IMG/VR virus record: IMGVR_UViG_3300020463_003009 | Span: 1 to 20,124 of that record | DNA length: 20,124 nucleotides | Origin: a virus | Reading direction: 5' to 3' (one strand) | In this document: in pieces, positions 19,850 through 20,124 of the stretch | How positions within the stretch are numbered: the first letter of the stretch is position 1 | Layout: each line of letters begins with the position of its first letter | Notes under the pieces: generated by a model | Seen by the model: only the letters and a program-made list of their open reading frames with translations | Database searches by the model: none | Told to the model about the DNA's origin: nothing | Translations under genes and position numbers: made by a program

Positions 19850-20124
19850 ATGGCACAGAATTTAAACGTAACAGAATTAGACTTCGATCAGATCAAGAAG
19901 AATCTAAAAAACTATCTAAAGACACAGTCAGAATTTAATGACTATGATTTTGAAGGCTCCGGCCTCTCTACACTCTTGGATGTACTCGCTTATAATACAC
20001 ATTATAATGCGATGACCGCTCACTTCTCTCTGAATGAAGCCTTCCTCGATTCCGCTCAGATTCGCGGGAATATCGTCACACGTGCGAAACTCCTCGGTTA
20101 TATACCTCGTTCCGTACTCTCTCC
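19850..20124 (+). CDS. 6: gp6-like baseplate wedge protein, N-terminal part
   Basis: The first 91 codons are visible; the gene runs off the window. The start ATG follows GGTAAAACC after the gp25 stop. The sequence reads MAQNLNVTELDFDQIKKNL, then FNDYDFEGSGLSTLLDVLAYNTHYNA, HFSLNEAFLDSAQIRGN and RAKLLGYIPRS. This is the conserved N-terminal region of gp6 and of gpJ/TssF-type wedge proteins (DYDFEGSGLSTLLDVLAYNT in particular). In T4, gp6 dimers form the continuous inner ring of the baseplate. Position after gp25 is as expected. Codon use becomes more C/T-rich toward the window end. Confidence 0.93.
   Translation, partial: MAQNLNVTELDFDQIKKNLKNYLKTQSEFNDYDFEGSGLSTLLDVLAYNTHYNAMTAHFSLNEAFLDSAQIRGNIVTRAKLLGYIPRSVLS

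Noticed and set aside
1-20124. tRNA genes, CRISPR arrays, insertion sequences, integrase or attachment sites
   Set aside because: I looked for T-arm motifs, regularly spaced repeats, transposase-like ORFs and long direct repeats and found none that could be supported.

Overview
The window is a piece of an AT-rich, T4-like marine myovirus genome. Recognisable T4-type homologues are present: gp33, gp59, gp32, gp26, gp4, gp48, gp53, gp27-like, gp5-like, gp25 and gp6. Perfect TATAAATA late-promoter boxes of the T4 type are also present. Low GC, T4/cyanophage-like synteny and the mix of accessory genes (pyrD, curlin, Fe-S assembly) fit a phage of SAR11/Pelagibacter-type Alphaproteobacteria (a 'pelagimyophage') best. 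The host is inferred, not shown.

Region 1 (1-3861) is an accessory operon with almost no spacing: the 3' end of a class 2 dihydroorotate dehydrogenase, a secreted curlin-like protein, an IscU scaffold, an A-type Fe-S carrier, and a CHASE2 transmembrane class III nucleotide cyclase. A headless open frame follows, out of frame with the cyclase. The first four junctions overlap or are 2 bases apart, so the genes are probably translated together. They would touch pyrimidine supply, Fe-S cluster supply, cyclic-nucleotide signalling and the cell surface.

Region 2 (3862-7600) is a set of small early-type genes behind at least four copies of one promoter, CTGTTTACA-N16/17-TATAAT. It holds a HAD phosphatase, an HExxH zincin and about ten short hypothetical proteins joined by TAATG or ATGA overlaps.

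Region 3 (7604-10862) holds a conserved hypothetical of marine T4-like phages, the late-transcription coactivator gp33, a small membrane protein, a micro-ORF, helicase loader gp59 and ssDNA-binding gp32. It closes with a textbook terminator.

Region 4 (10861-15507, minus strand) reads, in transcription order: gp4 head completion nuclease-fold protein, a structural protein, a tail-tube-fold protein, gp26 with a candidate -1 frameshift extension (gp51-like), an EF-hand membrane protein, and a tape-measure-like protein. This is the order tube protein / G / G-T / tape measure seen in lambda-like tails. A T-TTT-TTT heptamer sits in the correct frame at the end of gp26.

Region 5 (15561-20124, plus strand) is the baseplate operon: gp48, gp53, gp27-like hub, gp5-like spike without lysozyme, a 222-base structured non-coding gap, gp25, and the start of gp6. 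Divergent late promoters separate regions 4 and 5. Three promoters lie so close to the start codon that the predicted transcript begins exactly at the A of ATG (leaderless).
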